Source: Nemophila menziesii (lineage: Eukaryota; Streptophyta; Magnoliopsida; Boraginales; Hydrophyllaceae). Taken from it: 64,000 bases of DNA. The position numbers and the translations under genes were made by a program. The stretch is from NCBI GenBank assembly GCA_029959085.1, contig JARWIR010000039.1, forward strand, positions 496,001-560,000, read 5' to 3'. Below are positions 1 to 9,182 of the stretch, piece after piece (positions within the stretch are counted from its first letter, which is position 1; every line of letters begins with the position of its first letter). The notes beneath the pieces are model-generated. The model was not told the origin of the DNA. It did not search any database and saw nothing but the letters and a program-made list of their open reading frames with translations.

Positions 1-2
1 AG

Positions 3-287
3 TTATTTCAATTGTTTCTCTGCAGAAATCTTCAGGGCCCTTGAAGTTTCTTCTTTCTCTTTGGGTGGAAGACTTTGTGAAGGTTGTGTTTTCTCCTTTG
101 CATAATAGTAAAGCTTCTTACCATTACGATCAAACAAAGGTATTGCACTCTTTTCTACTTTATCTTTACCCTTTAATTTAGAACTAGCACCTTTGTCAAT
201 TGATTTCTTCTTGATTAAATCCAATCCCTTGTTGTTCTTCACCTCCCTCTTGTTAGCTAAAATTGTTGTTCTATTAGTCATCTTCAA
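3..287 (-). CDS. Partial env-like ORF of truncated element L (N-terminal 94 codons)
   Basis: The ORF begins MKMTNRT and reads off the left window edge, so only its N-terminal part is seen. It is closely similar to the start of the 396-aa env-like ORF of element B at 23535-24725, sharing a Lys/Ser-rich head and a KLYYYAK motif. The start codon lies just downstream of a purine-rich box (complement at 291-304), as in the other elements. This is the third ORF typical of Athila-type gypsy elements; its function is unknown and no signal peptide is visible. It belongs with the protease/integrase remnant upstream at 1300-2531 on the same strand. Confidence 0.65.
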   Translation of the reverse strand: MKMTNRTTILANKREVKNNKGLDLIKKKSIDKGASSKLKGKDKVEKSAIPLFDRNGKKLYYYAKEKTQPSQSLPPKEKEETSRALKISAEKQLK

Positions 288-719
288 TTAACCCCCAACT
301 CAAAGCTTTAGCAACCCTTGAAATTTGAACTTGTGAATTTTTGATTGAACAAGCTTGATTTGGCCTAAAATAGGTGAATTGATGATGATTTTCTATGTGG
401 GTGAGGTGGATTTGTAATGGGTTGGCTTGGATTTAAGAAATTGTAGGATGAATTTTGAAAATTTGGCTCTTTGATTCTTCAATTTGAATGGATTTGGTGA
501 GGATTGGGTGTTTGATTCTCTCTTGTAATGATGTGGATAGAAGATTTAATGTGTTTTTCTTGATGATTGGGTAGTGTTTTGGTGATTGGGGAAGGTTTTT
601 ATGAGCTTCAATGGAGTTGGGAGAGTTTTGGGGAAGAGAAAGAGGCTTTAGGTTTATGAAATTCGGATTAATGAGCATTATACCTCTTTATAACCTTGAA
701 CCCGTAACTTTCTCTCTCC
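288..719 (-). other. Non-coding leader of the env-like ORF, element L
   Basis: No gene is seen. On the minus strand this is AT-rich sequence leading to the env-like start, closely similar to 24746-25150 of element B. It contains a purine-rich box at 291-304 just ahead of the start codon. Confidence 0.5.
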
Positions 720-1090
720 AACAGCGCAGCGCGGACCATCCCTGCGGACCATGGGTGTACCGCGGAGCATCTGATGCATGAAAATTTTGACCTTCTGGAT
801 GATACACGTGGTAGGACCCCGTGGTACGCGTTTTTGCCCTGCGGACCATGGCGCGGACTAGGGGGTACATCGCAGGGGTACCCCGCGCCTTCTTCGTCAA
901 AATACCCGTGGATCTACCCCGTGGCACGGGTTTTAACCGTGCGGTGCATGGCACGGTGCAGGGGGGTAGTCCGCGGGGGAATTTTTTCTCGGTTCTGGAT
1001 GGGACCCGTGGCTCCAACCCGTGGTACGGGTTTTTGCCTCTGCGGTGCACCGCGGCTGAGGTGCGGTATACCGCACTGATGGTGCATCCT
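720..1090 (-). repeat. GC-rich palindromic repeat cluster, element L
   Basis: An abrupt GC-rich island in AT-rich surroundings. Short self-complementary units recur: GTGGTACGGGTTTTT, ACCCGTGG, CCGCGGGG and GTGCACCGCGG. The same vocabulary is used in elements B (25140-25600) and P (6240-6620) at the same place between the integrase C-terminus and the env-like ORF. Short ORFs here on both strands are by-products of GC-rich sequence lacking stop codons. Confidence 0.75.
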
Positions 1091-1299
1091 TTCAGGCGAA
1101 TTTTGTTTCTTCCCTAACTCGTTTTCTCCAATTCCTACACACCAAAAACACTAACACCTTTCTCAAATATGCATTATTAACTAAAAGTAACTAAAATAAA
1201 CATGAACTAAAAACGTAAAAGACATAAAAGCTAAAAAAACTACGGGTTGTCTCCCGTACAGCATTTTTGTTTAACGTCTTTCAAAGTTAGACGTGTTAC

Positions 1300-2531
1300 C
1301 TCTGTCAAGATTTGCGAATATAGCCTCCCCAACAACGAGTCAGGCTATGAACGTCAACTAATCTGCGCTTGACCCCAGTTTTGGGGCGAATTTCTATCAC
1401 CTTGGCTGAAACAACCTTAGTGACAATGAATGGTCCCATCCACGAGTCTTTGAAACTTCGTGGCCTATTCTAGCGTTTGTGAGCTTTCCATAGAACTTCA
1501 TGGCCAACCCCAAACTCAATGTTCGGCTCAGTATCCACAGGTTTTACATGGATCTTCTCAGGAGGGACTTTGTGGTGTGAAAGGCTGTGGATGACAGGAA
1601 CGGTGGGATCTAACTTCCTTGGTTTCTTACCCAAGACATAGAAGGTCTCGGATACATTCTTTGCATGAAGGGTGATGGTCCCTTCTTGGAAGTTGATGAC
1701 ACTTTGACTTGTGGCCATGAAGGGTCGTCCAAGTATGATTGGAACATGCTTATCTGCATCAAACTCAAGAATAACAAAGTCAGTAGGGATGGCGATATTA
1801 CCTGCACGGACTAAGACGTCCTCCACTGTTCCCCATGTCCTTTTAACTGAGTTGTCAGCAAACTGCAACTTCACTGGAGTTTTCTCTGATTTCTGAAGTC
1901 CAAGTCTTTCGAACACGGACTTAGGCATAAGATTAACACCAGAACCCACATCGTACATAGCTTTCACTTTGAGCATACCATGTAATTGAATAGGAAGGTT
2001 GAAACTTCCCGGATCCTTAAGCTTTGTTGGTAGCTCTCGTTCACTTCTTCTTGAAACCCTCAGGTTTTCTCTTGGGATCTCTACACTCGCTTCTTTCTCA
2101 GGAATAACTTGCGTAAAAACTTGTTGCGGTGTAAGTCCTCTCTTCGCAATCTCAAGCATTTGGGCGTTGATATTTTCAGGTTGATACGCCTCTACAAATG
2201 TCTTGAGCACAGTGTCATCTTTAGGATTTGTATCAGGAATAGTTGATGACACTGGTTGAACAATAGGTGGCGATTCCACCTTCTCTTCTTCTTTCTCTTC
2301 TTGCACAGCAGGTGCAACTTCATCTTTTGATTCCTCCTTTGAGGCTTCTTTCTCTTTCTCTTTAGCCAGTTCTTCTTCATAATTCATAACTGATCGAATC
2401 TCCTCTTGCATCTTCCTCAGTAGCTGTATAAATTCGGCTTTCTCTTGATCGTCCTCCACATAAACCTCAGAACAGTCAGATTCCACGGGGCTAGACTTGG
2501 TTGGTTCTTCTTCGGTACTCGGAACTTCCAC
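1300..2531 (-). pseudogene. Protease fused to integrase C-terminus, non-autonomous gypsy element L
   Basis: An open frame from 2531 to 1470 has a charged Glu/Lys-rich N-terminal third, then a retropepsin-like domain (YDVGSGVNLMPKSVF near residues 190-205; ILGRPFMATSQSVINF near residues 265-280). It passes directly into an integrase C-terminal motif (FGVGHEVLWKAHKR). A TAG at 1470 is followed in frame by the SH3-like tail SWMGPFIVTKV, which ends near 1300. RT, RNase H and the integrase core are absent. Element B has the same arrangement, so the deletion predates both copies. The protease motif is D-V-G where autonomous relatives here have D-L-G. Cleavage activity is doubtful. Confidence 0.8.
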
Positions 2532-2999
2532 GGCACTAACGGCAGCATGCGGTATTTCCTCTTTTTCTTCAATTTCAAGGCAAATAGCCTTGCAAGCTTC
2601 AAACCCAACATTGTTTTCACCTCCTTCGATTGCCTTTACTTCCTTTTGTTCTATTAAATTTGTTAGAACTTTGTTCTACTTGAGTACCTAACATCTGAAG
2701 TATGGCATCGTGTCCTTGGACCTTCTCGTCCTGAGCGTTTATAGTCGTGGTCAAACGGTCCAGAGCTTATGCTATCTGTTGATTGTCCATAGATCCTTCT
2801 TGAGGATACTGAGGTAAAGCTTTTTTATCTAACGAATCGGTATAGGCATCTTGAGCAGGTTGTTGTGGGGGAGCAGGTCTATTCTGATATTGATTTTGGT
2901 ACTGACCTCTCTGTTGGAAAGAGTTGTTCTGGGGACGCGATTGATAATGACCAGGATTAGCGGCCCCTTGTGGATTTTAATACTGCATACCCGGATGGT
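2532..2999 (-). pseudogene. gag C-terminal remnant of element L
   Basis: Minus-strand translation matches the gag tail of element B (27014-27540): a HPGMQY motif, a Gln/Asn/Pro-rich stretch and a PQYPQEGSMDN motif. Several stops and frameshifts interrupt it. It abuts the inverted-repeat junction at 2977-3029, where opposite-strand gag sequence of element H begins. The upstream gag and the LTR of L are absent. Confidence 0.7.
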
Positions 3000-3029
3000 T
3001 TCGGTTACCATCCGGGTATGCAGTATTAA
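2977..3029. repeat. Perfect 23-bp inverted repeat joining elements L and H
   Basis: Arm 2977-2999 and arm 3007-3029 are exact reverse complements separated by 7 nt. Both arms encode the gag motif HPGMQY, on the minus strand to the left (L) and the plus strand to the right (H). It marks a head-to-head join of two homologous gag genes. Confidence 0.85.
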
Positions 3030-3166
3030 TTAAGGAGCCTATTAAGGATACAAAGTAGAATACAAATAAAGATATTATCATGAAAGATTAACATCCTCCC
3101 GCTCCATTTTCATCGTGTGTCCAAAAGAAGAACAATGACAAAGAGAACAAGAAGTTCATGGACATG
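3007..3166 (+). pseudogene. Old gypsy element H, piece 1 (gag remnant)
   Basis: Plus-strand gag debris starts at the HPGMQY motif and ends with the linker before the protease (a FHRVSKK segment like FPSRVQKK in C). It is cut by insertion of P at 3167; the last five bases (ACATG, 3162-3166) are the duplicated target. The frame resumes at 10753 with VRKLHIN. Confidence 0.7.
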
Positions 3167-4731
3167 TGATGTCTCCTCATTTGTGATAGTAAAATATACT
3201 CATGAGACATCATTTTAGGCTTATTTATTAGTCTATAGGTTGATTTTAGCTTAATTTAGTGCACTTTCCTATTTTGAGTCTTGATTTGTAGAATTATTAT
3301 TTTTAGAGCATATTGGGTTTAATTGTTTATTTAGTGTGAAGCTTTAAAGATAATTATGGAGATTAATTAGAGTCCAAGTCAAAGATTACAACTTATGGAA
3401 AAAGATATGCATGGAAATTGGAGATAGAAGGAAACTGAGTTCAATTAGGAAAAGGAAAAGCTGCCTAAATCTGGGATTCTGCAGAACACGTCTAAAGATT
3501 GGTGTTTTTACCTAAGAAATAGGCCGAATTTGGTAATTTCCTTCTAAGGGTCCTAGATAATTCTGTTGCGATTCTTTTGGTATCTTGTGGAGCAAAATCC
3601 GACCAATAACAAAGAAGTTATGACCAAAACAACGCAGCAGTGTTTATCTTACGAATTTGGGTTGGGCCAGGAGCCCATTACTTGAAGTTATCTCCAAGAA
3701 ACGAATTAGGTCAACCTCTAACCTATAAATACAGCCTCTTAACACTCTTAAATCATCCTTGGCCAGACCCTAAGGCCAAGAGGAAGCTGCAACACAAGAG
3801 AAGAAGTCTGGAGGGAGCTGTGCAACAACCATGTCTCCTTCAACCTCTTATTTTGTAATTCTTTCTTCTTCTTTTCTTTGTATGAACTAATTCTCTTAGC
3901 TTAGGTTTTGCATAATGTATAATCTATGAATTCTAATTCTTCTATCTAAGTTCTTTGGGAATTATATGTTTTAATCTGATATTAGCTACTTACCTTTATA
4001 TTTGATTATGTGTTTTGATTTAATGACTGTTTTCCTTGCTAGTGCACGAGTATAGGATTACCTTAATAGTAGTTAGATGGTCACCTTGTAAGGGTGTTTA
4101 ACTATTGAACCACCACATAACGTCTAGTGTCGATAGCAGTTCTGACAAAACATACTTCTAACTAGATAGTCATTAAGGTTTGTTTTAACCACCATATCAC
4201 CAAGATTGCAGTATTTGCTTAGGGCCTTAGTGGCGTTTGATAACCCTATTTTAAATCACTTCTTGGTTGTGCCGTTGCCCCCTTAGTCGCTCTCAAGGTC
4301 TAAGGTAGTGGAATTTAGAATCCTGACTAAGTATACCAAGAGCTAATATTCTCCCTTATGAATTAGATTGAATAGATAGAATTAGAAGGATTAGTGCATA
4401 CTAGTAAAACCTAAGTTATATCGTTCATACTATCTTCTTTTCTTTTCTGTTATTTATTTTCTGTCTTTAATTTAGTAGTTTAGTTTTCTTATTAAAAACC
4501 AAATAAATATCTATCTTTCTCTTCTTTCTACTTGCGTATTATTATCTATCTTTAATATCTGCACTTGATAATTGGCATAAGTTCTCTCTAACTTTCGTCA
4601 GTCCCTGAGGAACGAATCTTCTTATCATTAAAACTTGCATACGTCCTGTAATACTTGCAGTACAGTGTTAGTTTAGGGTGTGTATTTGCACTTATTTTAT
4701 ACATATTTTTATCACACCTTAGGCCACACCA
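3167..4731 (+). repeat. 5' LTR of element P
   Basis: Begins TGATGTCTCC and ends GGCCACACCA. Same family as the LTRs of element B. The first 46 bp contain an inverted repeat (TGATGTCTC at 3167 and GAGACATCA at 3204-3212). A 72-codon open frame inside (3640-3858) is repeated in the 3' LTR and is not considered a gene. Confidence 0.95.
3724..3730 (+). promoter_or_regulatory. TATA box of element P 5' LTR
   Basis: TATAAAT inside ACCTATAAATACAG, about 560 bp into the LTR. The equivalent TATAAATAC occurs in the LTRs of element B on the minus strand near 21311 and 42600. This is the likely core promoter marking the U3/R boundary. Confidence 0.6.
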
Positions 4732-4737
4732 AGTTTT

Positions 4738-4755
4738 TGGCGCCGCTGCCGGGGA
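4738..4755 (+). other. Primer-binding site of element P
   Basis: TGGCGCCGCTGCCGGGGA lies 6 nt after the 5' LTR. It is complementary, with at most one mismatch by recollection, to the 3' end of plant tRNA-Asp, the primer typical of Athila elements. Elements A, B and C carry the same site with the same 6-nt gap. Confidence 0.8.
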
Positions 4756-4919
4756 CTACATCGTTAGTCCTTGTGCAATTATCTTGTGCTTATATTTTAG
4801 TTAGTTCTATTTTACGCTTTTCTTTTTAGTTTTTGTTTTACAGAATTTTTTTAGGCGAAAGCAGATTCATTAGGAGATAAAGGTATCGTGTTATTAGATC
4901 CTGAAGAAGCTAATATAAG

Positions 4920-6056
4920 ATGGAATCTCTAAAGCTCAAGGAGTTAAGCCGACAACTTGAGGAATTACGAGAACAATCGCAACAACTAGCTCGCAGGAAT
5001 CTAGTACATACATCACCTTCATGTCCTAGTTGTGGAGCAAGAGATCACTCGTGGGGACATTGCATGAACAATCCAGCCTCAATTTCCTTCATGCCATATC
5101 AAAGAGACCATTATCATGATGGTTATTATCAATCTCAAGGAAATTACGCTGACTATCAACCCCCACAGAGCTACAATTGGGTCGGAGATCAACAGAATCA
5201 TAATCATAATAATCATTATTATGATGATTATTATCAACCACGACTACAATCTTACTATCCTCCACAACATATCTATCAAGAAGCGCCAATTTATAATGAA
5301 GCTTAACAAGAACCACTTCCTTATTCAATGCAGCAAAAACAACCTTCGAGTTTGAGTTCAAGTTTGGCTCGACTGATGCAAACACTTGATAATATAGAGA
5401 GTCGCCAGAAAGAATCCCAAGACTCGCAGAATGCGCTTATGGAGAAGTTGCAGAGAATGTCACAAAGGATGAATGAAACTCTAATCCCTGCAGAAAGGCA
5501 ACTCCAAAGTGATACTACTGCTCCAGAAAACAAAGTTTGTCATGCAGTTGAATCAGAAAGTGGAAAACAACTATCTCCAACAAGACCAGAACCAGAACCA
5601 GTCCCTATTCCAGATCAGAGGGGGGAAGAAGCAACAGAAGATAAGGTCGAAGAGGTAGTTGAACAAGAACGTGTCCAAGAGAAGACACCAGAAAAGAAAG
5701 AGAGCCCAGTGGTAACCAATACATGTCCTCCTCCACCATTCCCTTCACATGTCAGAAAGGACAATGGCCTGGAATTCAAGAAGTTCGTTGACATGGTGAA
5801 CAAATTAAAGAACAGCAGCCCGTTTGTAGAAGCTCTCACAAGAATGTCAAAATACGGTCAATTCATGAAGGACATTCTTTCTAACAAACGAAGATTCGAG
5901 ATGAATGGATTACCAGAGGAGTGTAATGCTACACTTGGAATTGAGTTACCACCTATTCCCACGACATCTTGGATGGCACCATCCATGATTATTAAGAATC
6001 GAGCTGAAAAGTTCGTGGGAATTAAAGGCAAAGGGTGGAAATTTCGTCATCCTTAA
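4920..6056 (+). pseudogene. Reduced gag of element P with one in-frame stop
   Basis: A single frame runs 4920-6056 and is broken only by a TAA ending at 5306. The first part has a coiled-coil-like Glu/Gln/Leu stretch and a CCHC zinc knuckle (C-PS-C-GARD-H-SWGH-C, near residues 39-52), then a Tyr/Asn/Gln-rich stretch. After the stop come a Glu/Pro-rich linker, a PPPPFPSHVRK motif and the segment preceding the protease. It then jumps to SWMAPSMI, a diverged integrase tail. The N-terminal gag domain and all enzymes are missing. It could supply nucleic-acid binding at most; the element was evidently mobilised in trans. Confidence 0.75.
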
Positions 6057-6239
6057 TCGAGGTAACACGTCTAACTTTGAAAGACGTTAAACAAAAGTGC
6101 TGTACGGGAGACAACCCGTAATTTCTTTTATGTTTTTACGTTTTAGTTTTTAATTTATGTTTAGATTAGTTAATTTTAGTTGATATTGCATATTTGAGAA
6201 AGGTATTAGTGTTTTTGATGATTAGGTATTGGAGAAATC

Positions 6240-6620
6240 GAGTTAGGGAAGCGAGCGAAAATTTTTCGGACAGAAACTTCGGCAAGCCATATCTTTGCGC
6301 TCGGATATCGGAATCAGGTGATTTTTGAGCCTAAACTGCATAACTTTTCGAGATCTAGCTGCTGGGGAGGTTTTTGCCACGTGCGGTACACCGTACCTCA
6401 GCCGCGGTGCACCGCGTGGTCAAAAACCCGTACTACGGGTTGCTACCGCGGGTTTTATCCAGAAACGAAAAAAAAAATAGCTGATGGGTCCGGTATACCG
6501 GACCCTATACCGCGCCATGCACCGCACAAACACGTGCCACGGGGTCCTACCACGGGTTTTTTGACGTAGGAGGCGCGGTATACCCCGCGGTACACCCCAT
6601 GGTCCGCAGGGGTAGTCCGC
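6240..6620 (+). repeat. GC-rich palindromic repeat cluster, element P
   Basis: Between the gag/integrase remnant and the env-like remnant. Contains GTGCGGTACACCG, GCGGTGCACCGCG, CGGTATACCG and ACCACGGGT units, many self-complementary. Position and vocabulary match the clusters of L and B. The remaining non-coding stretch to 7060 shows only AT-rich leader sequence. Confidence 0.75.
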
Positions 6621-7069
6621 ACGAGCCGCCAGAGAGAGAAAAGAAAGGGTTTCAAGGTTATATGAAGATCTAAAGCTTATTATTCCGAATTTATTAAACC
6701 TTAAACCTCTTTCTTCTCTCCAAAACTCTCCCAACTCCATTAGAGCTCATCAAAACCTTCACCAATCATCAAAACACTACCCAATCACTATGAAAACACA
6801 TCCAATTCATTCTCCACATCATTACAAGGAAGATTCAACCACCTATATCATCCCAAAACACCTTGAATCCAAGAATCAAAAGCTTAAATTTCAGAATTTC
6901 ATCCTACAATTTCTTAAATCCAAGCTAATCCATGAAGAATCCATCTTACCCACATAGAGAATCATCATCAAATCACCTTTCCTAACCCAAATTAAGCTTG
7001 TACAACCAATAATCAAGAGTTTCAAATTTCAAGAGTGGTTAAAGCTTTGAGTTGGGGGTCAATTGAGAT

Positions 7070-7660
7070 GATTAAGAGAACATGAACATTATCTACTGTA
7101 TGGGAGTTGAAGAAATCAAGGTATTGGATCTAATTGAGAAGAAATCAAGTGAGACAAGTCATAGTTCCAATTCAAAGGGTAAAACAAGTCAAGAGAAGAG
7201 AGGTTAGCATGCTGTGTTTGATTCAAAGAGCAAAAAGATTCTAACTTTAGTGAAGAAGACAACACAACCTCTACAAATCAAAGACCTTATACCCAGAAGA
7301 AATAGAGAAAGCTTCAATGGCCATGACAGCTTATCCGAAGTAACAATTAAAGGAACTACCTTTTTCTTATAAGAAAGTATTTAAAGGAGACGTTGAAGGA
7401 GAATACAAGAAGATTCATGGAGATTTGGAATGCTTGGGTTGTTTGTGAATTGTATTTTATGAGGAGAAGAAGAAGATGTGGCACAGTTGATCTATGAGGA
7501 GGTGATACGAATTTTCGATCTCTCCCATGACGTTATATAATGCAATATCCTACTATGATCATGTGTCTTGAACGAAAAGCGAATAAGAAGTTGGGTGAAG
7601 AAGATACATTAGAATTTAATCCGAGTATCAACAAGGCAAGGTAAAAGCCTCGAAGAGTAT
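7070..7660 (+). pseudogene. Decayed env-like ORF of element P
   Basis: Starts at an ATGATTAAGAG segment right after a purine-rich box (7047-7060), the position of the env-like start in other elements. Short segments in shifting frames resemble the B env-like protein, for example around 7500-7600 where the valine/isoleucine-rich stretch before its C-terminal region can be followed. Internal deletions, frameshifts and stops leave no usable reading frame. Confidence 0.6.
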
Positions 7661-7739
7661 GTTTTCTTTCTTCCCTACCATTTCTTTATGTGCAATATGT
7701 ATGCTAATTTTAAATTTTATTCTTTCTTGAGTCTTTTTC

Positions 7740-7759
7740 GAGTCGTGGGGACACGGCTC
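7740..7759 (+). other. Conserved GNRA-loop hairpin, element P
   Basis: GAGTCGTG-GGGA-CACGGCTC: an 8-bp stem with one U-G wobble and a GGGA loop. It lies just before a purine-rich box (7763-7776). The same hairpin is found in A, B, C and H. Confidence 0.7.
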
Positions 7760-7776
7760 ATTTTTGAGTTGGGGGT

Positions 7777-9166
7777 GGGGATTCGTTGTCCTCATCTTCC
7801 TTTTTGTTTTTTCATAAAATTTAAATTTTTTTGGGTTGAATTAGGCATAGAATATTTTGAATGTACCTATTTGAGCATGATTTTATTAAGTTAATGATAG
7901 TAAGTAGTATGTTTTTGAAAGATGTTGCAAAATTGTCTAGATGCATGCATGAAAACAGGAAATAAAACATAGAAAAGTTAATGAGCAATGCTAAGAAGTC
8001 ACGTTGAAACTTAGGAATAGTTATTTGGTGTGTAGAACGTGAGGTTTAAAAATTAGTTGAGAACCCACTTGTCTATGAACTAATAGTGAAAAAGTAACAA
8101 AATCCGGTAGTTGGAAAAATGAATAAGGCAGTTCTTTCATGATTAAAACACTTGAAGCCTTTATACTTTCTCACCCTTTTGTTGATATTATTGTTATTAT
8201 TTATCCGTCTTAGCCCCTCTGAGCCTTTCTAAAGCCTTTTATTAACCACATTATAATCCATACCCTAGTTTTTAGGACTTATCTATATGACCCGCACTCG
8301 AATCGCAAAACCTGAGACACTCGTTTTAGAGCTTGAGTTTGGGGTGGTGGGATTCATCATTAGGGAACTTTGGGATTTGGGTATTATCTTTGTGATTTGA
8401 TGATGAAATTGTTATTATTGTAACCCTTTGCCGGGGTAATAGTGAATGAAAAAGAAGCTACGAGCTAAATTTGCCAACAAGGGCATAAAAAGAATATATA
8501 TATATATGAAAAAAATAGTGTGATATCTCAACATCAAAAAGAGAATCATAGCTATACAAAAGAAAAAATTGATATGAAAAGAATATATATTCGGACCGGC
8601 AAAGTGGATTTTATATATCATCAAAGGTTTTAATTGGGATTATTAGGGATGCACAATAAAAAGCATCAATAAATTGGGTTGAGTGAGAACATCTTTGAGT
8701 GAACAACTCAAGCTCTAGGGCGATTCGTTGATGGCTAGTGAGGAGAGAGCCAAAAGCTCACTTTTCATTATCCAAATATACCACACCCGTCCTTGAGCCA
8801 AGTTATAACCAAGACCTTAGGATTTCTGACTACTAGATGGAGAAACAATTGAGCTATTAGGTAATAGGTAAGTGGACCATTGGATGCTGTATTTGGGACC
8901 TATGAACAACCTATAGCCATTAACCTGAACTAAGTTATCATCCTCTCCTTCTGGCATTGCGAAATTAATCTGAACTAGAATTTATGGATTGTTGATTACA
9001 TGTATATTAAGCAAAGTTGTGCATTATTTCTTAAGCATTACTACATGAGACTTTTTAGATATTTTGCGCTAGGATCATTCATTATGTTCTGTTCTTATTC
9101 TCCTCCTACTTCTTCTTCTTGACTACCCTACTGTTCTTTACTTTTATTGTATCGGGACGATACAAC
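7777..9166 (+). other. 3' non-coding region of element P
   Basis: No gene. Contains a purine-rich box at 8332-8345 and a 9-bp long-range inverted pair, CTTTGCCGG 8426-8434 and CCGGCAAAG 8596-8604, bracketing an AT-rich stretch. A conserved AGAGCCAAAAGCTCACT segment lies near 8746. All recur in A, B and C. Confidence 0.6.
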
Positions 9167-9182
9167 TTTGAGTTGGGGGTCT
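9167..9182 (+). other. Polypurine tract of element P
   Basis: TTTGAGTTGGGGGTCT directly abuts the 3' LTR start at 9183. It would prime plus-strand DNA synthesis. Confidence 0.85.

Noticed and set aside
774..1117. Overlapping open frames on both strands in the GC-rich cluster of L (also 16001-16512, 25248-25688, 33012-33290)
   Set aside because: GC-rich palindromic repeats contain few stop codons; the same units are open on both strands and resemble no protein.
3640..3858. 72-codon open frame, repeated at 9656-9874
   Set aside because: It lies inside both LTRs of P; the identity reflects the recent LTR duplication. No motif, and it overlaps the promoter/leader region.
5089..5385. 98-codon minus-strand open frame opposite P gag
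   Set aside because: Mirror of the Asn/Tyr/His-rich low-complexity stretch of gag; Val/Asp-rich composition is a by-product.
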